From Burkholderiaceae bacterium (GTDB lineage Bacteria; Pseudomonadota; Gammaproteobacteria; Burkholderiales; Burkholderiaceae_E), in NCBI GenBank assembly GCA_024711155.1, contig JANJTK010000122.1, positions 1-39,148 on the forward strand: DNA of 39,148 nucleotides, written 5' to 3'. A program made the translations under genes and the position numbers. Under the pieces are notes generated by a model that saw nothing but the letters and a program-made list of their open reading frames with translations, was not told the DNA's origin and made no database searches. Below, one piece after another: positions 7,995 to 17,569 of this stretch. Each line of letters begins with the position of its first letter. Positions within the stretch are counted from its first letter, which is position 1.

Positions 7995-9182
7995 TCAGCG
8001 GCGCGCCGCCACGCGCGAGGGCAGGTAGCGCGCAAGCCGCGCGACGGCCTCCTCGAGCCGCTCCATCGACGAAGCGTAGGACAGGCGCAGGTAGCGCGAC
8101 GGCTGGTTGCGGCCGAAGTCCTTGCCCGGCACCATCGACACGTGGATGCGCTCGAGCACTTCGAGCGCGAACGCGTCGCTGTCGTCGCTGTGCGCGCTGC
8201 AGTCGGCATAGACGTAGAACGCGCCGTCCGGTGTCGCCGGCACCGGCAGTCCCGCGTCGCGCAATGCGGGCACGATGAAGTCGCGGCGTTGCTCGAACTC
8301 GCGGCGGCGCGCCTCGAACTCGTCGAGCGACTCGCGCTCGAAGCACGCGAGCGCTGCGTGCTGCGCGAGCGCCGACGGGCAGATGAACAGGTTCTGCGCC
8401 AGCTTCTCGAACACCGGCGCGAGCGCGGGCGGCACGACCAGCCATCCAAGGCGCCAGCCGGTCATGTGGAAGTACTTCGAGAAGCTGTTGACGACGACGA
8501 GGTCGTCGCCCAGTGCGAGCGCCGAGCGCGGCCGGGCGCCATAGGACAGGCCGAGGTAGATCTCGTCGACGATCGTGAAGCCGCCGCGTGCGCGCACGGC
8601 GTCGACGATGCCGCCGAGTTCGTCGAACGGAATCGACGTGCCGGTGGGGTTCGCGGGCGACGCGAGCAGGGCGCCGCGGGTGCCCGCGTGCCAGTGCGCC
8701 TCGACCAGCGCGCGCGTCATCTGGAAGCGGGTTGCGGGCCCGACCGGAACCAGTTGCGCTTCGCCGTCGAAGGCGGCGACGAAGTGTCGGTTGCACGGGT
8801 AACCCGGATCGGCCGTCAGCACGGCGCTGCCGCGCTCGACCAGCGCGCAGCACGCCAGCAGCAGTGCTGCCGACGCACCTGCAGTGACGACGATGCGCGA
8901 CGGCGCGACCTCCAGTCCGTAGCGTTCACCGTAGTCGCGCGCGATCGCCGCCCGCAGGCCGGCGAGGCCGGTCGCGGCCGTGTATTGCGTGTGGCCGGCG
9001 CGCGCCGCCCGTTCGAGCGCATCGACCACGGGCGACGGCGCCGTGAAGTCGGGCTCGCCGATGTCGAGATGGATGACGGGATGCCCGGCCGCCTCGAGCG
9101 CGGCCGCGCGCTGCGCGAGCTCCATTACGTGGAACGGGTCGATGCGCGCGGTGCGCTGCGCGAGCGGGTAGCGGATGTCCAT
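7995..9182 (-). CDS. Class I/II pyridoxal-phosphate aminotransferase
   Basis: Fold-type I PLP enzyme of the aspartate aminotransferase group, 395 residues. Visible are the N-terminal DIGEPDF substrate loop, GxxxxYTAATG, the PLP-contacting SPANPTGT and DEIYLGLSY, and the Schiff-base lysine in SFSKYFHMTGWRLGW (Lys236), with a C-terminal RLSYASS arginine segment. Substrate specificity cannot be read from the motifs; relatives act on aspartate, aromatic or branched amino acids, or as LL-diaminopimelate-type enzymes. A TAGAAT hexamer on the minus strand lies a few bases before the ATG, suggesting a very short leader. It is a single-gene unit divergent from the FAD/Fe-S dehydrogenase. Confidence 0.93.
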   Translation of the reverse strand: MDIRYPLAQRTARIDPFHVMELAQRAAALEAAGHPVIHLDIGEPDFTAPSPVVDALERAARAGHTQYTAATGLAGLRAAIARDYGERYGLEVAPSRIVVTAGASAALLLACCALVERGSAVLTADPGYPCNRHFVAAFDGEAQLVPVGPATRFQMTRALVEAHWHAGTRGALLASPANPTGTSIPFDELGGIVDAVRARGGFTIVDEIYLGLSYGARPRSALALGDDLVVVNSFSKYFHMTGWRLGWLVVPPALAPVFEKLAQNLFICPSALAQHAALACFERESLDEFEARRREFEQRRDFIVPALRDAGLPVPATPDGAFYVYADCSAHSDDSDAFALEVLERIHVSMVPGKDFGRNQPSRYLRLSYASSMERLEEAVARLARYLPSRVAARR

Positions 9183-9332
9183 CGGTCGATTCTAGACTGC
9201 GCGCGGGTCGCCGTTGCGCCACCGCGCCGCTGCTGCGCGAGCCCGCCATGCCCAGGCGATGCCGCGGCGACGACTTGCCTCGCGCAGGGCGCTGTGACAG
9301 ATTCCGGGCCTGCACGCGACCCTGCCTCCACG

Positions 9333-12300
9333 ATGACCGACTCGACCTCCGCGGGCGCACCCGTTGATCGTCGCCGCCTCGCGCAGCGGCTGCGCAGGGT
9401 GCTCAGGGGCGAGGTGCTGTTCGATGCGTTCTCGCGCGGCCGTTATGCGCGCGGCGCGTCGCCGTGGCAGGCCGACCCGGCGGGCGTCGTCGTTCCCGCC
9501 GACGAGGCCGACGTGGTCGCGGCGCTCGGCCTGGCGCGCGAGCTGGGCGTTCCGGTCCTGCCGCGCGGCGCCGGCACGGGTCTGGACGGCATGGGCGTCG
9601 GCCCGGCGCTGATCGTCGACCACAGCCGGCGCCTGGACCGCGTGCTCGCCTTCGATCGCGACGCGATGACGATCGAGGTGCAGCCGGGCATCGCGCTGGC
9701 CCGGCTCAACGCGTGGCTCGCGCCGCACGGGCTGTGGTTCCCGGTCGACGTGCCGACGTCGGCGCAGGCCACACTCGGGGGCATGGCCGGCAACGACTCG
9801 TCCGGCCCGCGTGCGCTCGCGTACGGGAGCATGGCGCGCAATGTGCTGGCCATCGAAGCGATCCTGTCCGACGGCACGACCGAGCGCTTCGGCCCGTTCG
9901 GCGTCGATGCCACGCGGCCGATGGGCTCGGCGCGCACCGCGGCGCTGGTGTCGCGCCTGTTCGAACTCGGCGCGCGCGAGCGCGACGAGATCGGGCGCCG
10001 GTGGCCGCGCTTGCCGTGCGTGCCCGGAGCCTGCAACCTCGACGTGTTCCGGCCGCAGCCGCAACGCGCCTACACGCGCGACGGCTCGGTGAACCTCGCG
10101 CACCTGCTCGTGGGGTCGCGCGGAACGCTGGCGTGGTTCAGCCGCCTGACGCTCGCACTCGCGCCGCTGCCCGCCGCGCGCATGACGGCGGTGGCCGGGT
10201 TCGACGACGCCGCGCGCGCGCTGGCGGCGGCCGGCCGGGCGGCGTCGCTCGCGCCTTCAGCGATCGAGGTGGTCGAACTCGCGCTGCTCGAGGCAGTGCC
10301 GGGTGGCGCAGCGCTGTCGCAGGCCGTCGTCGCGGCGCAGCCGGGCAGCGCGCCCGCGTTCGTCCTGCTGGTGGAGTTCGGCGGCGAAGACAGCGCGGCC
10401 GTGCGCGGGCAGCTCGCGCGGCTGCGCGAGGCGCTCGGCGAGGGGGCGGCAGGGCCGGCCCCGGTGATGCTGCCGGACGAAGCGGCGCGGCACGCAGTGC
10501 GCGTGGCGCACGAGGCGGCGATCCGGACGGCGCGGCGCGGCGTCGTGGCGGGCGCGCGAGTGCACGCGATCGGCGAACATGCGGTGCCGCTCGAGCGCGT
10601 CGCGGACTACGGCGCGGGATTGCGCGAACTGTCGGCGCGCCACGGCGCACGCGTGCTGTGGCAGGCGCACGCGGCGGCGGGTGCTCTGCGGGTGCGGCCG
10701 CTGGCGGCGTTCGCGTCCGGCGCGCCGGACGCGGCGGCGCCCGGGGCGAGCGGCGCCGACGGTGTCGCCGCAGCGACGACGACGCAGCGGGCGCGCGTGT
10801 TCGCGCTCGAAGCGGAGGCGTTCGTGCGCGGCCTCGCCGGCGGCTCGGCCTGGACCGGCGAGGCGCTCGGCGAACCCGACGACGGCCTTCAGCGGCAGTT
10901 CGGGCCGCGCCTCGTGCGCGCGTTCGCGCAGGTCAGGCAGATGTTCGATCCAGCGGGCCTGATGAACCCGGCTGCGGGCGTGCGCCGCGGCCCGGCGGCG
11001 TGGATCGGCGTGCGCGGCGCGGCCGAAGCCGCAAGCGCGATTGGCGACAGCGGCCCGATCGCAGGCAACGGCCCGATCGCAGGCAGCGAGCCGATCGCAG
11101 GCAGCGAGCCGATCGCAGGCAGCGAGCCGATCGCAGGCAGCGAGCCGATCGCAGGCAGCGAGCCGATCGCAGGCAGCGAGCCAGTCGCAGGCAGCGAGCC
11201 AGTCGCAGGCAGCGGTGCAACGGCGACAGCGCCGGCGTTTGCCTGGGGGCCGCGCGGCTTCGAAGCGGCACTGGCGGCCTGCGATGGCTGCGGGGACTGC
11301 CGCAAGCTCGACGCGGACACGATGTGCCCGGGATTTCGCGCCACCCGCGACGAGCGCGATGCCCCGCGCGGACGAGCGAGCACGCTGCGGCTCGCGCTGG
11401 CCGGCCGCCTCGGCGCCGACGCCTGGGCTTCGGACGCGATGCGCGAGACGCTCGCGCTGTGCGTCGGCTGCAAGGCGTGCCGTACGGAGTGCCACGCGGG
11501 CGTCGACATGGCGCGGATGAAGATCGAAGCGCTGCACCGGCATCACCAGGCACGCCCGCGCCGGCTCGGCGCACGGCTGGCGGCGTTCCTGCCGCGGTAC
11601 GCGCCGTGGCTGGCGCGAGCGGCGTGGCTGGGGAACCTCGTCGGCCGGTTGCCGGGCGCCGCGCGCGTCGCCGAGCAACTGCCCGGATGGGCGATCGGGC
11701 CGCGCTTGCCGCGCTGGCGCGGCGACGTCTTCACTCGCGACGCTTTCATGCGCGACGCCGCGCCCGCAACGCCCGCAACGCCCGCAGGGTCGGTGGCGCA
11801 AGCCGACGACGCCGGCCCGGGGTGCGGCGGGGCGGGGCGAGCCGCCGAGCGCGACGTGGTGCTGTGGGCGGACACCTTCGACAACTACTTCGAGCCCGAC
11901 AACCTGCGCGCGGCGCGGCGCGTGCTCGAGGCGGCCGGCTATCGCGTGCACGTCGCGTGCGCGTCGCAGCCGGGCGCGCGACCGCTGTGCTGCGGGCGCA
12001 CGTTCCTCGCCAGCGGCATGGTCGACGAGGCGCGCGCGGAGGCCGGGCGCACGCTCGAGGCGCTCGCGCCGTGGCTCGAGCGCGGGGCGACGATCGTCGG
12101 CATCGAGCCGTCGTGCCTGCTGACGATGCGCGACGAGTTCCTGGCGCTCGGCCTCGGTGAAGCGGCGTCGCGGCTCGCGTCGCGCGCGCTGCTGTTCGAG
12201 GAGTTCCTCGCGCGCGAACACGACGCGGGCCGCCTGCGGCTGGCGCTGCGCGAACTGCCCGCGACGCGCGTGCTCGTGCACGGCCATTGCCACCAGAAGG

Positions 12301-12686
12301 CCTTCGGTGCGTTCGCGGCGATGCGCGCCGTGCTCGAACGGGTCCCGTCGCTGCGCGTCGAGGCGATCGACGCCGGGTGCTGCGGCATGGCGGGAGCGCT
12401 GGGCGATGCGGACGGGCAGCGCGAAACGCGGCTGGGCATCGCCGAGCAGGCCCTGTTGCCTGCGGTGCGCTGCGCGGGGGCCGACGACATCGTGGCGGCC
12501 GACGGTTGCGGCTGTCGCGCGCGCATCGCCGACGGCGCAGGACGGCGTGCCGAGCACGTCGCCCGGGTGCTCGAGCGCGCGCTCGCCGTCGGTCCGGCGC
12601 ACCCCGCGGTGCCGCCCGGTGCGCGGCCCGGTGTGCCGCCCGGTGCGCGGCCTGCCGTTTGTCAGGGCGTGGCGCCGGGTCGATAA
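9333..12686 (+). CDS. Fused FAD-linked oxidase and Fe-S oxidoreductase (YdiJ-like 2-hydroxyacid dehydrogenase)
   Basis: A 1117-residue flavoprotein dehydrogenase. Domains in order: PCMH-type FAD-binding domain (about 45-215, with PRGAGTGLDGMG and GNDSSGPRALAYGSMARN), FAD-oxidase C-terminal domain to about residue 550, a repeat linker (about 570-628), a ferredoxin-like domain with two Cys motifs (Cys650/653/656/665 and Cys710/713/716/720), then two Cys-rich CCG-type domains (RPLCCGRT, GHCHQKAFG, DAGCCGMAGALGD) as in GlpC/GlcF heterodisulfide-reductase-type subunits. The architecture matches YdiJ, linked to D-2-hydroxyglutarate or D-lactate oxidation with electrons passed to the respiratory chain; the substrate here is not provable. 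It is longer than YdiJ (about 1018), partly because of the hexapeptide repeat. The C-terminus holds a second short repeat. Confidence 0.9.
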   Translation: MTDSTSAGAPVDRRRLAQRLRRVLRGEVLFDAFSRGRYARGASPWQADPAGVVVPADEADVVAALGLARELGVPVLPRGAGTGLDGMGVGPALIVDHSRRLDRVLAFDRDAMTIEVQPGIALARLNAWLAPHGLWFPVDVPTSAQATLGGMAGNDSSGPRALAYGSMARNVLAIEAILSDGTTERFGPFGVDATRPMGSARTAALVSRLFELGARERDEIGRRWPRLPCVPGACNLDVFRPQPQRAYTRDGSVNLAHLLVGSRGTLAWFSRLTLALAPLPAARMTAVAGFDDAARALAAAGRAASLAPSAIEVVELALLEAVPGGAALSQAVVAAQPGSAPAFVLLVEFGGEDSAAVRGQLARLREALGEGAAGPAPVMLPDEAARHAVRVAHEAAIRTARRGVVAGARVHAIGEHAVPLERVADYGAGLRELSARHGARVLWQAHAAAGALRVRPLAAFASGAPDAAAPGASGADGVAAATTTQRARVFALEAEAFVRGLAGGSAWTGEALGEPDDGLQRQFGPRLVRAFAQVRQMFDPAGLMNPAAGVRRGPAAWIGVRGAAEAASAIGDSGPIAGNGPIAGSEPIAGSEPIAGSEPIAGSEPIAGSEPIAGSEPVAGSEPVAGSGATATAPAFAWGPRGFEAALAACDGCGDCRKLDADTMCPGFRATRDERDAPRGRASTLRLALAGRLGADAWASDAMRETLALCVGCKACRTECHAGVDMARMKIEALHRHHQARPRRLGARLAAFLPRYAPWLARAAWLGNLVGRLPGAARVAEQLPGWAIGPRLPRWRGDVFTRDAFMRDAAPATPATPAGSVAQADDAGPGCGGAGRAAERDVVLWADTFDNYFEPDNLRAARRVLEAAGYRVHVACASQPGARPLCCGRTFLASGMVDEARAEAGRTLEALAPWLERGATIVGIEPSCLLTMRDEFLALGLGEAASRLASRALLFEEFLAREHDAGRLRLALRELPATRVLVHGHCHQKAFGAFAAMRAVLERVPSLRVEAIDAGCCGMAGALGDADGQRETRLGIAEQALLPAVRCAGADDIVAADGCGCRARIADGAGRRAEHVARVLERALAVGPAHPAVPPGARPGVPPGARPAVCQGVAPGR
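11046..11213 (+). repeat. In-frame 18-bp minisatellite in the FAD/Fe-S dehydrogenase
   Basis: About nine units with an 18-base period encode a Gly-Ser-Glu-Pro-Ile-Ala hexapeptide. The first two units are variants (GPIA preceded by DS or GN), five are GSEPIA and the last two GSEPVA. Unit anchors fall at 11052, 11070, 11088, 11106, 11124, 11142, 11160, 11178 and 11196. The central copies are identical at the DNA level, a sign of recent slippage. It lies between the FAD half and the Fe-S half of the protein. Confidence 0.95.
12609..12652 (+). repeat. 20-bp direct repeat at the 3' end of the dehydrogenase gene
   Basis: A 20-base sequence beginning GTGCCGCCCGG occurs at 12609-12628 and again, perfectly, at 12633-12652, a 24-base period. 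It codes for a Pro/Gly-rich tail (PPGARPGV repeated) that lies beyond the last recognisable domain and keeps the reading frame. Confidence 0.8.
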
Positions 12687-12687
12687 T
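12659..12687 (+). promoter_or_regulatory. Sigma-70 promoter of maeB
   Basis: TTGTCA (12659-12664) and GATAAT (12682-12687) with a 17-base spacer, each five of six consensus. It overlaps the last codons of the upstream dehydrogenase gene and would start transcription near 12694, 35 bases before the maeB ATG, so maeB can be transcribed independently. Confidence 0.7.
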
Positions 12688-12728
12688 CGCCACCTCGCCG
12701 CCGCTTCCGGTGGCGCGCCGCATCCGAG

Positions 12729-15017
12729 ATGCCGAATTCGACCCCCTCCGAACTGCGCCGGGCCGCCCTCGATTACCACGAGCAGGGCAGCCCCGGAAAG
12801 ATCTCGGTCACGCCCACGAAGCAGCTGCTGACCCAGCGCGACCTCGCACTCGCCTACTCGCCGGGCGTGGCCGCGGCATGCGAGGAAATCGTCGCCGACC
12901 CGGCCAGCGTGTTCCGCTACACGAGCCGCGGCAACCTGGTGGGCGTCGTCACCAACGGCACCGCAGTGCTGGGCCTGGGCGACATCGGGCCGCTCGCCGC
13001 CAAGCCGGTGATGGAAGGCAAGGCGGTGCTGTTCAAGAAGTTCGCCGGGATCGACGTCTTCGACATCGAGCTCGCCGAGCGCGACCTCGACCGCCTGGTC
13101 GACGTCATCGCGGCGCTCGAGCCGACCTTCGGCGGCATCAACCTCGAGGACATCAAGGCGCCGGACTGCTTCTACGTCGAGCGCAAGCTGCGCGAGCGGA
13201 TGAAGATCCCGGTCTTCCACGACGACCAGCACGGCACCGCGATCGTGGTCGGCGCGGCGATCCTCAACGGCCTGAAAGTGGTCGGCAAGGATATCGGCAG
13301 CGTCAGGCTCGCCTGCAGCGGAGCCGGAGCAGCCGCGCTCGCGTGCCTGGACCTGCTGGTCGACCTCGGGCTGCCGCTCGAGAACATCACGGTGGCCGAC
13401 ATCGCCGGCGTCGTCTATCGCGGACGTCCCGAGCTGATGGATCCGGCCAAGGAGCGCTTCGCGCGCGACACGCCGCACCGCGCGCTCGCCGACATCGTCG
13501 ACGGCGCCGACGTCTTTCTCGGACTGTCCGCCGGCGGCGTGCTGAAGCCGGAGATGGTCGCGAAGATGGCGCCGCGGCCACTGGTGTTCGCGCTCGCGAA
13601 CCCGACCCCGGAGATCATGCCCGAGGAGGTCAGGGCGGTGCGCGGCGACGCGGTGATCGCGACCGGGCGCAGCGACTACCCGAACCAGGTCAACAACGTG
13701 CTGTGCTTTCCGTTCGTCTTTCGCGGCACGCTCGACGTCGGCGCGACGACGATCACGCGCGAAATGGAAATCGCGGCGGTGCGCGCGGTGGCGGATCTCG
13801 CGCGCGCCGAGGTGTCCGACGTCGTCAGCGCGGCCTACGGCGAGGGAAGCCGGGGATTCGGTCCCGAGTACCTGATCCCGAAGCCGTTCGACCCGCGGCT
13901 GATCGGGCGCATCGCGCCGGCGGTCGCGCGGGCGGCGATGGATTCCGGCGTCGCGACGCGCCCGATCGCCGACTTCGAGGCCTACCAGCGGCAGCTCGAG
14001 CAGTTCGTCTATCACTCGGGCCACTTCATGCGGCCGATCTTCGCGGCGGCGCGACGCGTGGCGCCCCGCCGCATCGTCTACGCCGAGGGCGAGGACGAGC
14101 GGGTGCTGCGCGCGGTGCAGGTGGTCGCGGACGAGCGTCTCGCGCGCCCGATCCTGATCGGACGCCCGGCGGTCGTCGAACGGCGCATCGAGCGCTTCGG
14201 GCTGCGTCTGCGCCCCGGCGTCGACTTCGAGATCGTGAACCCCGAGTGGGACGAGCGCTACAAGGCCTACTGGCAGGAGTACCACCGGCTCACCGAGCGC
14301 CGCGGCGTCACCGGGGAATACGCGAAGATCGAGATGCGGCGGCGACTGACGCTGATCGGCTCGATGATGGTGCGCATGGGCGAGGCGGACGGGATGCTCT
14401 GCGGGACCTTCGGCAGCTTCGCGCTGCACCTCGGATACGTCGACCAGGTGATCGGCAAGCGCCCAGGCGCCTCCGTGTACGCAGCGATGAACACACTGGT
14501 GCTGCCGAACCGGCAGGTGACGCTGGTCGACACGCACGTCAACGCCGATCCGGACGCGGGGCAGATCGCCGAGATCACTCTGATGGCGGCCGAGGAACTG
14601 CGCCGCTTCGGCATCCGGCCCCGCGCTGCGCTGTTGTCGCACTCCAACTTCGGCACCTCGGACCACCCGGCCGCGCTCAGGATGCGCGACGCGCTCGCGC
14701 TGATCCGCGAGCGTGCGCCGGACCTCGAGGTCGACGGCGAGATGCACGGCGACGTGGCGCTCGACAGCGAGTTGCGCCGCCGCATCATGCCGCGCTCGAC
14801 GCTCACCGGCGACGCCAACCTGCTCGTGCTGCCCGGCATCGACGCCGCGAACATCGCGTACAACCTGCTGAAGACCGCGGCTGGCAACAACGTCTCGATC
14901 GGCCCGGTCCTGCTGGGCGCGGCGCGGCCCGTCCACATCCTGACCGCATCGGCCACCGTGCGCCGGATTGTCAACATGACGGCGTGGACGGTGCTCGACG
15001 CCAGCGTCGCGCACTGA
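12729..15017 (+). CDS. maeB: NADP-dependent malic enzyme with phosphotransacetylase-like C-terminal domain (MaeB)
   Basis: Oxidative decarboxylation of malate to pyruvate, normally with NADP, providing NADPH and linking the TCA cycle to pyruvate. It has 762 residues, close to E. coli MaeB (759). The N-terminal malic domain shows [34 protein letters not shown] and the metal-site [11 protein letters not shown]; a Rossmann domain follows ([15 protein letters not shown]). From about residue 432 comes a phosphate acetyl/butyryltransferase-like domain ([17 protein letters not shown] to [13 protein letters not shown]). In the family this tail is regulatory (acetyl-CoA sensing) rather than catalytic. 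It has its own promoter just upstream. Confidence 0.96.
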   Translation: MPNSTPSELRRAALDYHEQGSPGKISVTPTKQLLTQRDLALAYSPGVAAACEEIVADPASVFRYTSRGNLVGVVTNGTAVLGLGDIGPLAAKPVMEGKAVLFKKFAGIDVFDIELAERDLDRLVDVIAALEPTFGGINLEDIKAPDCFYVERKLRERMKIPVFHDDQHGTAIVVGAAILNGLKVVGKDIGSVRLACSGAGAAALACLDLLVDLGLPLENITVADIAGVVYRGRPELMDPAKERFARDTPHRALADIVDGADVFLGLSAGGVLKPEMVAKMAPRPLVFALANPTPEIMPEEVRAVRGDAVIATGRSDYPNQVNNVLCFPFVFRGTLDVGATTITREMEIAAVRAVADLARAEVSDVVSAAYGEGSRGFGPEYLIPKPFDPRLIGRIAPAVARAAMDSGVATRPIADFEAYQRQLEQFVYHSGHFMRPIFAAARRVAPRRIVYAEGEDERVLRAVQVVADERLARPILIGRPAVVERRIERFGLRLRPGVDFEIVNPEWDERYKAYWQEYHRLTERRGVTGEYAKIEMRRRLTLIGSMMVRMGEADGMLCGTFGSFALHLGYVDQVIGKRPGASVYAAMNTLVLPNRQVTLVDTHVNADPDAGQIAEITLMAAEELRRFGIRPRAALLSHSNFGTSDHPAALRMRDALALIRERAPDLEVDGEMHGDVALDSELRRRIMPRSTLTGDANLLVLPGIDAANIAYNLLKTAAGNNVSIGPVLLGAARPVHILTASATVRRIVNMTAWTVLDASVAH

Positions 15018-15125
15018 AACCGGTACGGGCGCGGGCGAAGGGCGCCGCCCGCTTCCCCCGACCGACCGTCCGTCCGCCGACGCATCGGCCGCGCCACGCG
15101 GCCCGCGCCGCTCGTCCCGAATGCA

Positions 15126-15155
15126 TTGACCGCCGGCCGCGCGCGCCCCTAGCAT
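15126..15155 (+). promoter_or_regulatory. Probable sigma-70 promoter of the DUF1631 gene
   Basis: TTGACC (15126-15131) and TAGCAT (15150-15155) with an 18-base spacer lie 49 bases before the ATG at 15204, in the 186-bp gap after maeB. Confidence 0.5.
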
Positions 15156-15203
15156 GATGTCCAGGGGGCGCAGCTGCGCCCGATTTGCCCTTGCCAGCGA
15201 GAC

Positions 15204-17543
15204 ATGTACGCCGAAACCCGAGACGCGAGCCGACCCGTCGGAGCGGAGCAGACGAGCGCCGGCCTCGATCCTGCCCGCCGCGGCGACCTCATCGCAGCCT
15301 GCCGCGAGACGGTGATCTCGCGGCTCTCCACCGCGATCGGGGAGGCGCTCGACCGCATGGGCGAGGACCTCACCGCGCTCGCGATGAAGGAGCCGGAGCG
15401 CGAGGCGCAGCAGGTGCTGCTCGACGCGGTGTCGATGGTGCGCGTCCACCGCGGCGACCTCGAGTTCCGCTTCCGGGTGGCGTTCGCCGACGTCTTCGAG
15501 CGCCGCATGCTCGGCTTGCGCAGCGCGCTCGCCGCGCCTGTCGAGGCCGGCGAGCTGTCGCTGGTCGGCGACCAGGACGTCGACGACCGGATCGCGCTCG
15601 AGCGGCTGGCGCACAAGGCGCAGGGCAAGCTCGATCCGCAACAGGTGCTCGGCATGCGCGCGCGGCTGGGAGTGCTCGCCGATCGCGACTGGTTCGGTGA
15701 GAGCGAGCACCCAGCGGCTCCCGAAGCGGTGTTCGAGGCGCTGCGCACCGCACTCGACCAGGTCGGCGCGCGCACCGAGGTTCGCTCGACGCTGATGCAG
15801 GCGCTCGAGCCGCACGTATCGGGCAGCCTCAACGGCGTGTACACCGACGTCAACGAACGCCTGAAGGGCGAACAGGTGTTGCCGCAGTTGCGGCCGCGCG
15901 TGGTGGCCAGCGCCTCCCCGCAGCGCGCGTCTGCCGGCGCCAGCGCGCCAGCGCCGGACGCTCGAGAACCGGTTGGCCCTCCCCAGGGGCCGCGCGGCGC
16001 CGGCGCGCCTGCCGGCGATGCGCCCTGGGCTACCTTCGCACCGTCGCCCACGCCGGGCGGCGCTGCCGACGCGTTCGGCGAACTCGTGCGCCAGATCGCC
16101 GCCGGCCATCCGTCCGCGCGGCGCTCGGCTGCGCGCATGCTGGCCGATCCCGAGACCTTCGGCATGGCCGACCTGCCGATGCCGTCGGTCGAGCCGCCGT
16201 TGATCGAGGCGCTGAACGCGCTGCAATCGGCGCCGCCGCCGGTCGGCGGGGGCACCGGCGCGGGTGCCGGAGGCGGTTCTGGCGCAGGAACTGGAGCCGG
16301 TTCCGGTGCAGGCGCAGGCGCCGACAGCGCGCTGCTCGCGACGCTGCTCGAGCAAGCGCGCGAGAAGGGCTCGTCGCTGGACCAGCTGACGGTCGAAATC
16401 GTCTCGCTGGTGTTCGACTACATCTACAACGACCGCCGGTTGCCGGATCTGGTCAAGCAGCAACTGCTGCGCCTGCAGGTCGTCGCGGTCAAGGCGGCAC
16501 TGCTCGATCGCAGCTTCTTCGCGCGGCGCCAGCATCCGATGCGGCGCCTGATCGACCGCATCTGCGACATGGCCACCGATCCGGAGGCCGACGCGAGCGC
16601 GGGCTCGGGCCTGGTGGCCGGCGTCACCGGAACCGTCGACTGGATCATCGAACGCTTCGACAGCGACCTCGCGACCTTCGAGGAAGCGCTGCAGCGCCTC
16701 GGGGATCTGGCCGACCAGGAGGCGACGCGGCGTGCCGACCAGCTCGCCGAGGTCGCCCGCAAGGCCGAGCGCGAGGAAGCGCTGGTGGCGGCCCGCGAGG
16801 CGGCCCAGGCCGAGATCGCGCAGCGCGTCGACGCCGTGACACCGGCCTTCGTGCGCGAGTTCCTGGCGAACTGGTGGACGCGTTCGCTCGCCGTTGCCCG
16901 GGTCGACGGCGCGGGCAGCGAGTGGAACGACGCGATGCACGCGTGCGAGTTGCTGATCTGGAGCGTCGCCCCGAAGCAGCCCGAGGACGTCCCGCGCCTC
17001 GCATCGCTGCTGCCGAGGCTGATCAAGGGCCTGTCGAGCGGACTCGCGAGCGTCGGCATCGAGCCGGCTGAACGCGAGCGGTTCTTCAACGAGCTGATGC
17101 GCTGGCACACGCGCGCCATCAAGGACGCGAAGTTGAACGCCGCGAGGCCGAAGCCGGCGTCGTTGCCCGCCGTGCAGCTGGCGCCCGACGGCAGCATCCG
17201 TTTCGAGGCGCGCGCCGGCGCGGCGGACACGGCCCCGGCGGCGTCAGCCGACGCGGGCACGCCGGCGACGGTCCCGACCCGTGCCGAGGCGCAGGTCGAT
17301 GCGCTGCGGCGCGGCGAACTGGTCGACATCGTCGAACCCGACGGCGTGCGCCGCACCTTGCGCCTCACGTGGATCAGCCCCACCGGCAGGCTCTACGTGC
17401 TGACGCGTTTCCCCGACGTCGGCTTCTCGCTGGGCCGGCGCGAACTGGCCGCGATGTTCGAGTCGGGGCGCGCCAGCCTTCCCGATCCGGTGAGCGAACT
17501 CGACCGGGCGATCGGCGCCATCGCAGCGGCCGAGACCGCCTGA
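15204..17543 (+). CDS. DUF1631 family protein of unknown function
   Basis: A 779-residue protein that I place in the DUF1631 family, common in beta- and gammaproteobacteria. It begins with a helical domain (about 20-220, including LIAACRETVISRLSTAIGEALDRMGEDL), then a variable Ala/Pro-rich stretch, a Gly/Ala/Ser-rich linker at about 347-372, and a long helical region (about 373-640, beginning SALLATLLEQ and including LVFDYIYNDRRLPDLVKQQLLRLQ). The C-terminal 90 residues look beta-rich (RRGELVDIVEPDGVRRTLRLTWISP), a layout reminiscent of a PilZ-like barrel, which is only an impression. No signal peptide or membrane segment is seen. It appears monocistronic with a promoter at 15126-15155. The function is unknown. 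Confidence 0.85.
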   Translation: MYAETRDASRPVGAEQTSAGLDPARRGDLIAACRETVISRLSTAIGEALDRMGEDLTALAMKEPEREAQQVLLDAVSMVRVHRGDLEFRFRVAFADVFERRMLGLRSALAAPVEAGELSLVGDQDVDDRIALERLAHKAQGKLDPQQVLGMRARLGVLADRDWFGESEHPAAPEAVFEALRTALDQVGARTEVRSTLMQALEPHVSGSLNGVYTDVNERLKGEQVLPQLRPRVVASASPQRASAGASAPAPDAREPVGPPQGPRGAGAPAGDAPWATFAPSPTPGGAADAFGELVRQIAAGHPSARRSAARMLADPETFGMADLPMPSVEPPLIEALNALQSAPPPVGGGTGAGAGGGSGAGTGAGSGAGAGADSALLATLLEQAREKGSSLDQLTVEIVSLVFDYIYNDRRLPDLVKQQLLRLQVVAVKAALLDRSFFARRQHPMRRLIDRICDMATDPEADASAGSGLVAGVTGTVDWIIERFDSDLATFEEALQRLGDLADQEATRRADQLAEVARKAEREEALVAAREAAQAEIAQRVDAVTPAFVREFLANWWTRSLAVARVDGAGSEWNDAMHACELLIWSVAPKQPEDVPRLASLLPRLIKGLSSGLASVGIEPAERERFFNELMRWHTRAIKDAKLNAARPKPASLPAVQLAPDGSIRFEARAGAADTAPAASADAGTPATVPTRAEAQVDALRRGELVDIVEPDGVRRTLRLTWISPTGRLYVLTRFPDVGFSLGRRELAAMFESGRASLPDPVSELDRAIGAIAAAETA

Positions 17544-17550
17544 CCGGCGC

Positions 17551-17569
17551 GCGCCGGACAGTCCGGCGC
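17551..17569. terminator. Possible bidirectional hairpin between DUF1631 gene and rsmE
   Basis: Nine-base perfect arms (GCGCCGGAC and its complement) around a single A; as RNA this gives about seven base pairs with a five-base loop. It sits in the 25-bp gap between convergent stops, without a T tract. Confidence 0.4.

Noticed and set aside
6731-8449. 572-codon minus-strand open frame over the transglycosylase gene
   Set aside because: Arg/Ser-rich shadow frame opposite a clear SLT-domain gene and overlapping the aminotransferase in a different frame.
11046-11213. CRISPR-like array of short repeats
   Set aside because: The unit is 18 bases, contiguous without spacers, in frame and translated; it is a coding minisatellite.
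10257-17108. A 2283-codon open frame on the minus strand covering three plus-strand genes
   Set aside because: It is antisense to the FAD/Fe-S dehydrogenase, maeB and DUF1631 genes, all with clear family matches; the translation is low-complexity Arg/Ala/His/Asp/Val, typical of a GC-rich shadow frame.
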